A stretch of 64,000 nucleotides of DNA, taken from contig ONKU01000003.1 in the NCBI GenBank assembly GCA_900318535.1, forward strand, positions 62,001-126,000, written 5' to 3'. The position numbers and the translations under genes are program-made. Shown one piece after another: positions 57,897 to 64,000 of the stretch (position 1 is its first letter; the number at the start of each line of letters is the position of its first letter). Below the pieces are notes generated by a model. That model saw nothing but the letters and a program-made list of their open reading frames with translations. It did no database searches and was not told the DNA's origin. The stretch is from an uncultured Prevotellaceae bacterium (GTDB taxonomy: Bacteria > Bacteroidota > Bacteroidia > Bacteroidales > Muribaculaceae).

Positions 57897-59000
57897 TCAG
57901 TTGGTGTGCTTGTTGTACACGCGTGCAAGAATCTCGGGCGTCCTGTCACCGAATAGCGGCCCATTGCTCAACAGGTGTGTAGAGAGGCCACCATAGGTGA
58001 GGTTGAGCTCAATCAGGATGGGCTCACCGTCCTGGCCGATGGCAAAATCCCAAGAAATGAGGCGCGTAGCGGTAGCCATGCGGCTGGCGGTTTCCTTAAT
58101 GATTTCGCAGCATCGCTCATAGCCCACGACCTTGAAACCCTTGAAAACGGTGCCCTGGGGATGCTGCGTGCAGATGCGTCCGTCAGTGTAGTGGCCATGC
58201 TCCTTCAACGTGCCGTCCTCGTTAATGCCGCAGAAGACGCCCCCGCTGCTGCCATTGTCCACGTGTGACCCGCTGGCTCCCATCCTCAACAATGAGGACA
58301 GAATAATGGTCTCTCCATCGAGGAAAAGTGACATCATGCGCAGGGTGTTGACACTGCTGGGGTGGATGTTACTTAGCGTTTCGTGCTGCTTGACAACTTC
58401 CTGAATGATGACATTGTCGTTCTTGCCCAGCCATTCGGTGAACTTGTCAGCAGGCGTAGTCGAGAAATCAAAGAATTTGACGCCAAATCCACCGCCCGAC
58501 ATGAGAGCCTCCTTTGCTATCACTTTACCGGCTTGCTGGCAACGTTCCAGCGCCTGGTCAAGGGAGATGACATGATAATTCTCATCAAAGAATTCGCCGT
58601 TCATCTTCCTGCAGATGGTCAACGGCCTCTTGATATCGGGGAAATAGATGTCATAGAGGTTCTTGTCGTCAAGACACTCGCTGCGGCGCACGTCGGTAAA
58701 GAACGTGTCAATTTCAGCATAGTAGATGGTGTCGGGAATATAGTACTTCAATAATTCCTTGTTCTCGCATACGGTATTGTAAAATGCAAACCAGTCCATC
58801 TCCTTGCGCACATTGCGGTATTGATCCCAGAACGAGAGGATGTCCCGCTTTTGCTCGGCCGTCAAGGGCGTTGAACGTTTCCTGAAGGCCCTCAGTTCCC
58901 GGTTTGCATTCCTTCGCCTCATCAATCTGATGTAATCATGAGTGTAGAGCTTGAGGAGCCTGTCGCGGAAAGCAATGCGTATTGCATCTATGCGTCTCAT
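57897..59000 (-). CDS. Sugar-transfer-associated ATP-grasp protein, copy 2
   Basis: 367 residues, cytoplasmic. Paralogue of the protein at 56697, with a longer basic N-terminus (MRRIDAIRIAFRDRLLKLY). ATP-grasp features: GKVIAKEALMSGGGFGVKFF, VIIQEVVKQHETLSNIHPSSVNTLRMMSL, and a metal site ISWDFAIGQDGEPILIELNLTYGG. The SVNTxR and WD(F/V)AI motifs are shared with copy 1. Probably an ATP-dependent ligase or transferase acting on a surface sugar or peptide; substrate unknown. A -7 box is 32 bases upstream of its ATG and a terminator follows. Confidence 0.82.
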   Translation of the reverse strand: MRRIDAIRIAFRDRLLKLYTHDYIRLMRRRNANRELRAFRKRSTPLTAEQKRDILSFWDQYRNVRKEMDWFAFYNTVCENKELLKYYIPDTIYYAEIDTFFTDVRRSECLDDKNLYDIYFPDIKRPLTICRKMNGEFFDENYHVISLDQALERCQQAGKVIAKEALMSGGGFGVKFFDFSTTPADKFTEWLGKNDNVIIQEVVKQHETLSNIHPSSVNTLRMMSLFLDGETIILSSLLRMGASGSHVDNGSSGGVFCGINEDGTLKEHGHYTDGRICTQHPQGTVFKGFKVVGYERCCEIIKETASRMATATRLISWDFAIGQDGEPILIELNLTYGGLSTHLLSNGPLFGDRTPEILARVYNKHTN

Positions 59001-59032
59001 AAAGTGGTCGGTTATTTGGTCTATATTGTCTG

Positions 59033-59040
59033 CAAAGGTA
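59033..59040 (-). promoter_or_regulatory. -7 promoter box for the second ATP-grasp gene
   Basis: TACCTTTG on the minus strand, 32 bases before the ATG at 59000. Confidence 0.6.
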
Positions 59041-59078
59041 ATACAATTCTGAATAAAGCAATGAATTGCCAGTACTTT

Positions 59079-60437
59079 TTAGGCATTGGGCGCGTGGTGG
59101 TCGAGGCGGTTGCCGTAGAGGTAGTGTTTGGTCTCGCGGGCAATGACATTGCTCAAGAGCAACAGGGCAATCAGGTTGGGGATGGCCATGAGGGCGTTCA
59201 TGCAGTCGGCGGCGTTCCACACGATGTCAAGGCTGATAATGCTGCCCACGAACACCATGGCAACAAAGAGGACGCGGTAGGCCAGCATCCAGCGCTTGCC
59301 CTTGAGGTACTCGACGGCGCGTTCGCCGTAGTAGCACCAGCCCAGAATGGTGGTGAAGGCAAACGTCAGCAGGCCAAAGCTCAGCAGCGGGGTGCCCACG
59401 TAGGGAATCTTGGAGAAGGCAGCCTTGGTAAGCGCGGCGCCGTCGGTGACGCTGATATCGGGATGGGCGAGGATGGAGCTGACAATGACCAGTCCAGTGA
59501 AGGCGCAGATGACCACCGTGTCCCAGAACGTGCCTGTCGAGGAAACAAGCGCCTGGCGAACGGGGTTGCGCGTCTGTGCTGCGGCAGCCACGATGGGCGC
59601 AGAACCCAAACCGGATTCGTTGCTGAACAGACCGCGCGCGATACCCATGCGGGCTGCTACGATGACGGTGGTGCCCACAAAACCTCCAAGTCCCGCCTGG
59701 GGCGTGAAGGCTGACTCACAGATGAGCTTAATGGCGGGCCAGACGTACTGCCCGTTGGCAAACAGGATATAGATGCACCCCAGCACGTAGAAGAAGGCCA
59801 TGAAGGGCACCAAAGCACTGCACACGCGCGCGATGCTCTTGATACCGCCCAGCAGCACGAGCGCTGTCAGTAGGCACACGGCTCCTCCTGTGAGCCAGGT
59901 GGGGATGCTGTAGGACTCGTAGGCTATTGTGGAGATGGCGTTGGCCTGCACCGTGTTGCCAATGCCGAATGAGGCCAGCGCCGTGAACAGGGCAAACAGC
60001 ACAGCCATCCATTTCCAGCCCAGGCCACGCTCCAGGGCGTACATGGGACCGCCTAGCATGCGACCATCCTCGGTCTTGATGCGGTATTTGATGGCAAGCA
60101 GTCCTTCACCATATTTTGTAGCCATGCCGAACACGCCCGAGAGCCAGCACCACAGCACGGCACCGGGTCCGCCCAGGGCGACAGCGGTGGCCACGCCCAC
60201 AATGTTACCCGTACCGATAGTAGCCGCCAGCGCCGTGGCCAGCGCGCCAAACTGTGAAACGTCACCAGTTGAGCCTTTATCTTTGCTAATCGACAACTTG
60301 ATAGCAGTCAATAACTTGCGCTGCGGAACACCCAGCCTGAAGGTGAGGAAAATATGCGTTCCCAGCAGCAATATGATCATGGGCCACCCCCATAGGTAGC
60401 CGCTCAACGTTTCAAAAAAGGTATTTAAGGCTTCCAT
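59079..60437 (-). CDS. Sodium:alanine/glycine symporter (AGCS family)
   Basis: 452-residue inner-membrane protein with about 11 helices. AGCS signatures: FGALATALAATIGTGNIVGVATAVALGGPGAVLWCWLSGVFGMATKYGE covers the first substrate/sodium region, GGPMYALERGLG follows, and ARGLFSNESGLGSAPIVAAAA is the family hallmark. It imports alanine, glycine or similar small amino acids with Na+. D-alanine from murein turnover is possible but not shown. Start set at the ATG ending at 60437 (the preceding codon is TTG), with a -7 box 31 bases upstream. Confidence 0.94.
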   Translation of the reverse strand: MEALNTFFETLSGYLWGWPMIILLLGTHIFLTFRLGVPQRKLLTAIKLSISKDKGSTGDVSQFGALATALAATIGTGNIVGVATAVALGGPGAVLWCWLSGVFGMATKYGEGLLAIKYRIKTEDGRMLGGPMYALERGLGWKWMAVLFALFTALASFGIGNTVQANAISTIAYESYSIPTWLTGGAVCLLTALVLLGGIKSIARVCSALVPFMAFFYVLGCIYILFANGQYVWPAIKLICESAFTPQAGLGGFVGTTVIVAARMGIARGLFSNESGLGSAPIVAAAAQTRNPVRQALVSSTGTFWDTVVICAFTGLVIVSSILAHPDISVTDGAALTKAAFSKIPYVGTPLLSFGLLTFAFTTILGWCYYGERAVEYLKGKRWMLAYRVLFVAMVFVGSIISLDIVWNAADCMNALMAIPNLIALLLLSNVIARETKHYLYGNRLDHHAPNA

Positions 60438-60467
60438 CAAAATTCGATTGTTCTAAGGTTGAAAGTG

Positions 60468-60475
60468 CAAATATA
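60468..60475 (-). promoter_or_regulatory. -7 promoter box for the symporter gene
   Basis: TATATTTG on the minus strand, 30 bases before the ATG at 60437. Confidence 0.5.
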
Positions 60476-60557
60476 CGAATTTAGTTTTAAGTTACCGCCT
60501 TTCGTTTCAAGTTTTTCGGTTTTCCACGACAAATTCCGGCTACGATTTACGCAAATC

Positions 60558-60594
60558 ATGGCTAACAGACGGCAAGCCACCGTCTATTAGCCAT
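60558..60594 (-). terminator. Long hairpin after the leucine-rich repeat gene
   Basis: ATGGCTAA-C-AGACGG / CCGTCT-A-TTAGCCAT, 14 paired bases with one internal mismatch and a 7-base loop, 26 bases past the stop of the gene at 60620. The T-run is weak. Confidence 0.65.
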
Positions 60595-60619
60595 GCTCTG
60601 TGATTTGTTGTCCAAAAAC

Positions 60620-61255
60620 TTACATTTCGACAATCTTGCCGAAGAAATCACCCCATCCAGCCTCCTTATAAGCGGCTATCGCACCTGCGGGCACATGAAG
60701 CGTGCGTCCGGCGTAATTCTCGTTTTCAAGAGCAAAGACGTTGAAGCCGATCTCGGCCTGTGACGGGTCAACGATGTGGCAGTACACATCGGTCAGGTTG
60801 GTACAGTTCTGGAAGGCCCACATTTTAATGGTGGTGACTCCGGCAGGGATGTCGATCCGGGTGAAAACGCAGCCTTCAAAAGCAGCCGTGCCGATCTCAG
60901 TGAGCCCCGCGGGGAGTTCTATAGCAGACAAAGCTGTGCAATTCTCAAACGAGTGGTCACGGATTTCTGTAACCGATTCAGGAATGGTGACACCGGTCAG
61001 TTCCGTACAGTTGCTGAAGGCATAAGCGTTGATTTTTGTGACGGGATAGGTCGTGTCGCTAATGGTAACCGATGCAGGTATCGTCACGTTTCCACTGTAA
61101 TGGGCTCCGTCCTCGCCCTGGTCACAGACCATGGCAAAATCATCCCACAAGTCAGTAATGTAGTACACACCGCCAACTTCAAAATCATAGGCTGCAGCAG
61201 CAAGGGGCAGGCAAAATGCCAGAAGCAATAAGGATTTCTTGATCAGATGTTTCAT
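60620..61255 (-). CDS. Secreted BspA-type leucine-rich repeat protein
   Basis: 211 residues, signal peptide 1-19 (LPLAAAA). About four LRR_5 (BspA-like) repeats of 23 residues are visible, for example YAFSNCTELTGVTIPESVTEI, HSFENCTALSAIELPAGLTEI, AAFEGCVFTRIDIPAGVTTI and WAFQNCTNLTDVY. Such proteins mediate surface adhesion or immune contact in oral and gut Bacteroidetes. The C-terminus ends soon after the repeats without a sorting tail. ATG at 61255 is used; the upstream in-frame codon is TTG. Confidence 0.88.
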   Translation of the reverse strand: MKHLIKKSLLLLAFCLPLAAAAYDFEVGGVYYITDLWDDFAMVCDQGEDGAHYSGNVTIPASVTISDTTYPVTKINAYAFSNCTELTGVTIPESVTEIRDHSFENCTALSAIELPAGLTEIGTAAFEGCVFTRIDIPAGVTTIKMWAFQNCTNLTDVYCHIVDPSQAEIGFNVFALENENYAGRTLHVPAGAIAAYKEAGWGDFFGKIVEM

Positions 61256-61296
61256 TGTCAATTCAATTTTTTGTTAGAATGTTATTATTGCGACGG

Positions 61297-61304
61297 CAAA
61301 ACTA
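61297..61304 (-). promoter_or_regulatory. -7 promoter box for the leucine-rich repeat gene
   Basis: TAGTTTTG on the minus strand, 41 bases before the ATG at 61255. Confidence 0.45.
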
Positions 61305-61346
61305 ATGTTTTTTATCAAATTGAGCAACTATTCAGAAATAATTCGC

Positions 61347-61354
61347 TAAATTTG
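61347..61354 (+). promoter_or_regulatory. -7 promoter box for the secreted protein at 61506
   Basis: TAAATTTG, 151 bases before the ATG at 61506; the leader is A/T-rich without a strong hairpin. Confidence 0.4.
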
Positions 61355-61505
61355 CAACATCGTTCAGTATTCAACTATTACAAACAGGATAAATTTCCAT
61401 TTTATATAGGATTTTTGCTTTGATAGCGGCGTTGTCTTGCATCTTCGGCGTTGTAAAGCATGAAATATGACAGTATTTATTATTCAATCATAAACTATTA
61501 AGCGT

Positions 61506-62738
61506 ATGAAGAAATTAGCATTACTCTTTTTGAGTGTTGCCGTTGCATTAAGCGCATCGGCAGTTGTGAAATCGCACGGTAACGCATACCGTCCGATGGA
61601 TAAGGCGCAACAAGGTGCCCAAAAGAAGGCTCCTTCTCGTGTAGACATCATCACTGAACAGCCCGAGGGCACGGTGGTGAACTACATGCGCGGTGGCGAG
61701 TATATGATGGTTAGCCTCTTCGGCTATGAGACCGTAGCACAGTCGGGTCGCGTCAAGATTGTTTATGCCGATGACGGCAAGACCGTTTACATTCAGGATA
61801 TCCTGTGCTATGCCGAGGGACAAGGCGTGTGGGTCGTTGGTGAATTGAGTGACGACGGTTTGACGATTTCGGTTCCTCTAGGTCAGTATGTTGCCTATAA
61901 TGAGGAATTTGATTATGGCGTGATTCTGGACTGGGGCTCGACAGACGTTATCGACTTGGGTGACGACTTCTACTGGGTCGATTTCTATTATGAAGAGGGC
62001 AGGGAAGAGGTAACCTATGCTATTGATCCTGAGCGCAATACTATCACGATGCTTGACAGTGAGGGTGATATGAATGCTCCTTTCCCTTACAACTGTGTGG
62101 CAACGGGCTTGGTAGGCATCTGGAGTGACGACGGTTCGGTGGCTACTATCGAGTGGAACTCGACCTGGACTGCCATGGGTGAGACCGTTCCCGCTGTTCC
62201 TGCCAATCCTGAGGCTGTAGACTTCTTTGACTGTGGCAGCGAGGATGGTTACACTCGTTTTGACTTCAACATCAATCTGGTGGACGTTGACGGTAATCCG
62301 TTGAATCCCGACTGCTTGACCTACAGCATCTTCACCGACGAGGACGAGCTGTTCACCTTTGACAGTGAGACCTACGGCCCGCAGAATGGCTTTGACGAAG
62401 ACATGACCGAGATTCCTTATGGTTACAGTGGTGAAGACTTCTACCTGCGCCGCGTTTACTTCTACCGCACCAACACGGGTGACAATCCTATGTTCACCTG
62501 GCGCATCGGCATCCAGTTGAACTATACCGTTAACGGCGTGACCAACAAGTCTGACATCGTTTACCTTGAGGTGTATGACAAACCCAGCGCTGTCAATGAG
62601 TTCAATGCCGGCAAGACCGTATCCAGCGTGAAGTACTTCAACCTGGCAGGCCAGGAGATGGCTCAGCCCAGCGGTCTGACCATCCAGCTGACGACCTACA
62701 GCGACGGCACCACTAGCGCCACCAAGGTGATCAAGTAA
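61506..62738 (+). CDS. Secreted protein of unknown function with sorting-like tail
   Basis: 410 residues, signal peptide 1-19. The body is acidic and beta-rich (IVYADDGKTVYIQDILCYAEG near 85, IEWNSTWTAMG near 215), with no enzyme motif recognised. The C-terminal region after residue 360 (VSSVKYFNLAGQEMAQPSG...ATKVIK) resembles the last segment of type IX secretion tails, in which a ...YNLxGQxV...GLxI... pattern is common. Such proteins are abundant in Muribaculaceae-like genomes. It has its own -7 box and a very strong terminator. Confidence 0.75.
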   Translation: MKKLALLFLSVAVALSASAVVKSHGNAYRPMDKAQQGAQKKAPSRVDIITEQPEGTVVNYMRGGEYMMVSLFGYETVAQSGRVKIVYADDGKTVYIQDILCYAEGQGVWVVGELSDDGLTISVPLGQYVAYNEEFDYGVILDWGSTDVIDLGDDFYWVDFYYEEGREEVTYAIDPERNTITMLDSEGDMNAPFPYNCVATGLVGIWSDDGSVATIEWNSTWTAMGETVPAVPANPEAVDFFDCGSEDGYTRFDFNINLVDVDGNPLNPDCLTYSIFTDEDELFTFDSETYGPQNGFDEDMTEIPYGYSGEDFYLRRVYFYRTNTGDNPMFTWRIGIQLNYTVNGVTNKSDIVYLEVYDKPSAVNEFNAGKTVSSVKYFNLAGQEMAQPSGLTIQLTTYSDGTTSATKVIK

Positions 62739-62760
62739 CCCTTGTAACAGCAAGGCAAAC

Positions 62761-62800
62761 GAGGCGCGGCCACATCAGTGGCTGCGCCTCTTGTTTTTTT
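62761..62800 (+). terminator. Terminator after the secreted protein gene
   Basis: 13-bp stem GAGGCGCGGCCAC / GTGGCTGCGCCTC with one mismatch, a 4-base loop, then TTGTTTTTTT. Confidence 0.92.
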
Positions 62801-62849
62801 CAGCATTGAGTCACGCTTCAATGCCTTCTGGAGCGAAATGCGTCGAAGC

Positions 62850-62885
62850 AGGCCGTAGATCTGCACAAGGTCTTCGGCCTTTTTT
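62850..62885 (+). terminator. Second plus-oriented hairpin with T-run
   Basis: AGGCCG / CGGCCT arms with inner AGA/TCT and CT/AG pairs, followed by five more T. It lies 50 bases beyond the first terminator with no gene in between. Confidence 0.6.
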
Positions 62886-62908
62886 GCCAGAAAAACGGGC
62901 CTATGGGT

Positions 62909-62950
62909 CAAAAAAATCCCGCCTGGCCCAATCGCGGGTGAGGCGGGATT
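62909..62950 (-). terminator. Terminator after the porin gene
   Basis: AATCCCGCC / GGCGGGATT 9-bp stem; on the minus strand it is followed by a run of T. It lies about 100 bases past the porin stop. Confidence 0.88.
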
Positions 62951-63048
62951 ACAGTGATTGATAGGAAAATAATGCTAAATATTAATCAATGATGGTAATG
63001 TATCTTGAAGTCATTTAGATTATTCGTGATGATCCGTGACATCCACCA

Positions 63049-64000
63049 TTAGAAGGTGAACTGTACGCGGGCCTGAGCCACGTGGAAGTTGCGGTCATAG
63101 GGAAGGAAGTCCTTCTGCAGGCGGTGGTAGGTGTAGTCCACCATGCACAGCACGTAGCGGTTGAAGCTGTAGTTCAGACCGATGGTGTAGCTGTTGGCCT
63201 TACCGCCACCAACGCTCGACGAAGCATAGGGCCAGTCTTCCATGTAGCCGTTGGGATAGTACTGGTTACGGCCGATAGCGAAGTATTCGCCCTCGTTGAC
63301 GTCGTTGAGGCTGGTGTAGTTGTAGCGGGCTACAATCTCCATAGCCTTGCCGTCAAGGCCGCCCAGCAGACCTTCCTGCATGTTGTAGTGGTAGGGGTTG
63401 CCAAAGAGCATGAAACCTGCCTCTACATAACCGCCGTGGAAGTTGTCGTTGCGCAGGGGGTTGGCAGCCAACCACCAGTCGTAGGAACCCCACGTGTCGA
63501 TGTTGTTGTTGCTGGCCTCCCACAGGGTGTTGCTGTCGCGCTTCTTGGTGGTGTGCTTGTACATGTACTCACCACGCACGAACAGGCGGTCGTTGTGATA
63601 CAGAACCTCGGCGCCGGCATCAAACACGTTGTTGATCCAGGGCAGATCGCAGCTAACGAACTGGTCGTCATCGTCAACATAGGTCTCAAGAGCCTGGCCC
63701 AAGTGGAGGGTTTTCTTCAAGACGTTGTTGGTCACTTCGCCGCCACCCATGTGGGCAAAGCGTACGTTGGCACCCACGTGCAGGGTCTGGTTCTCATCGG
63801 CGATGGGACGGAACAGGTAACGTCCTGCCACGGTCATGCCATTGAAACCGGCATCAATCTTGTTGTAGGCGTTCTCGGTGAACACACCCTGATAGGCCAT
63901 GAAATGGTCGCTGTTGAACTTGTAGCTGATACCCAGCTCACGACCTTCGCCCAGTGCATTGCTGGAACCGGGACGGCTGATGAAGTGGTAGCTACCCAGC
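63049..64000 (-). CDS. Phosphate-selective-porin-like (OprO/OprP family) outer-membrane protein, partial
   Basis: The C-terminal 316 residues of a beta-barrel porin. The frame stays open to the right edge (upstream residues read LGSYHFISRPGSS...), so the ATG at 63900 is internal and the N-terminus is outside the window. Family-like segments: DHFMAYQGVFTENAYNKIDAG, TVAGRYLFRPIADENQTLHVG, IVARYNYTSLNDVN, the NSYTIGLNYSFNRYVLCMVDYTYHRL strand pair, and a C-terminal QFTF. It probably forms an anion or phosphate channel; selectivity is not readable. A strong terminator follows. Confidence 0.85.
   Translation of the reverse strand, partial: LGSYHFISRPGSSNALGEGRELGISYKFNSDHFMAYQGVFTENAYNKIDAGFNGMTVAGRYLFRPIADENQTLHVGANVRFAHMGGGEVTNNVLKKTLHLGQALETYVDDDDQFVSCDLPWINNVFDAGAEVLYHNDRLFVRGEYMYKHTTKKRDSNTLWEASNNNIDTWGSYDWWLAANPLRNDNFHGGYVEAGFMLFGNPYHYNMQEGLLGGLDGKAMEIVARYNYTSLNDVNEGEYFAIGRNQYYPNGYMEDWPYASSSVGGGKANSYTIGLNYSFNRYVLCMVDYTYHRLQKDFLPYDRNFHVAQARVQFTF

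Larger units (their letters stand above)
62739..63048. other. 310-base gap with three hairpin terminators
   Basis: No gene is supported. It holds a strong plus-strand terminator, a second plus-oriented hairpin with T-run, and a strong minus-strand terminator for the porin gene. Between the first two (about 62801-62849) there is too little sequence for more than a very small RNA. Confidence 0.7.

Noticed and set aside
1..64000. tRNA, rRNA, phage or insertion-sequence content
   Set aside because: No cloverleaf-like segments, integrase, transposase or terminal repeats were found in the gaps or frames examined.

Overview
The window looks like ordinary chromosome from a gut-type Bacteroidales bacterium, most like Muribaculaceae or Prevotellaceae. 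The lineage call is an inference. It rests on TAnnTTTG (-7) promoter boxes in front of most transcription units, several secreted proteins ending in type IX secretion-style C-terminal domains, a lipidated TamA homologue (TamL), SusE/SusF-like starch-binding modules, BACON domains, a dockerin-like pair on an amylase, and lipoproteins ending their signals in SCxxDDEP. No transposase, integrase, phage gene, CRISPR array, tRNA or rRNA was seen.

Layout. 1-6.4 kb: a partial M16 protease diverges from a TonB-dependent receptor, followed by three related lipoproteins. 6.4-8 kb: an ECF sigma factor, a small membrane protein and a Spy-like periplasmic protein. 8-9.6 kb: a BadF-type sugar-kinase homologue with an altered phosphate loop, and a small heat-shock protein. 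9.9-28.9 kb: the most striking region, a two-armed peptidoglycan/MurNAc salvage locus. The leftward arm encodes two Amidase_3 proteins and two copies of a beta-propeller, one fused to an amidase and one free. The rightward arm has ten genes read in one direction: a large golvesin-amidase, a GT2 glycosyltransferase, a GalT/HIT-like DUF4922 protein, a SpoIID-type protein, an AmpG-family permease, a NamZ-type exo-muramidase, a DUF5009 (MurT-like) membrane protein, a MurK-like kinase, MurQ and an SGNH esterase. A strong terminator ends it. Together they could cut murein outside the cytoplasm, import fragments, phosphorylate MurNAc and convert MurNAc-6-P to GlcNAc-6-P.

29-45.6 kb is mostly leftward and largely housekeeping or envelope: a cleaved-adhesin secreted protein; an operon of MFS permease, rsmE, kdsA, a TPR protein and tamL; a DUF151 nuclease-like protein; a thioredoxin-like protein, DoxX, mnmA and a phosphoethanolamine transferase; and a HAD phosphatase with an AspT/YidE-type transporter. 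45.8-56.6 kb is rightward: a multimodular GH13 amylase with starch-binding modules and a dockerin, ruvC, a large Oar-like TonB receptor behind a structured leader, its BACON/OB lipoprotein, and an ENPP-type phosphodiesterase. 56.6-64 kb: two convergent ATP-grasp proteins flank the small SRP RNA gene (ffs, minus strand, about 57.69-57.79 kb), then a sodium:alanine symporter, a BspA-type leucine-rich repeat protein, a secreted protein with a sorting-like tail, and a partial phosphate-selective-type porin.

Recurrent non-coding features are -7 boxes close to starts, hairpin terminators between units, and A/T-rich near-repeats built on AACTTAAAACT / TTTCTAGTCCTTAG in the gaps between genes.
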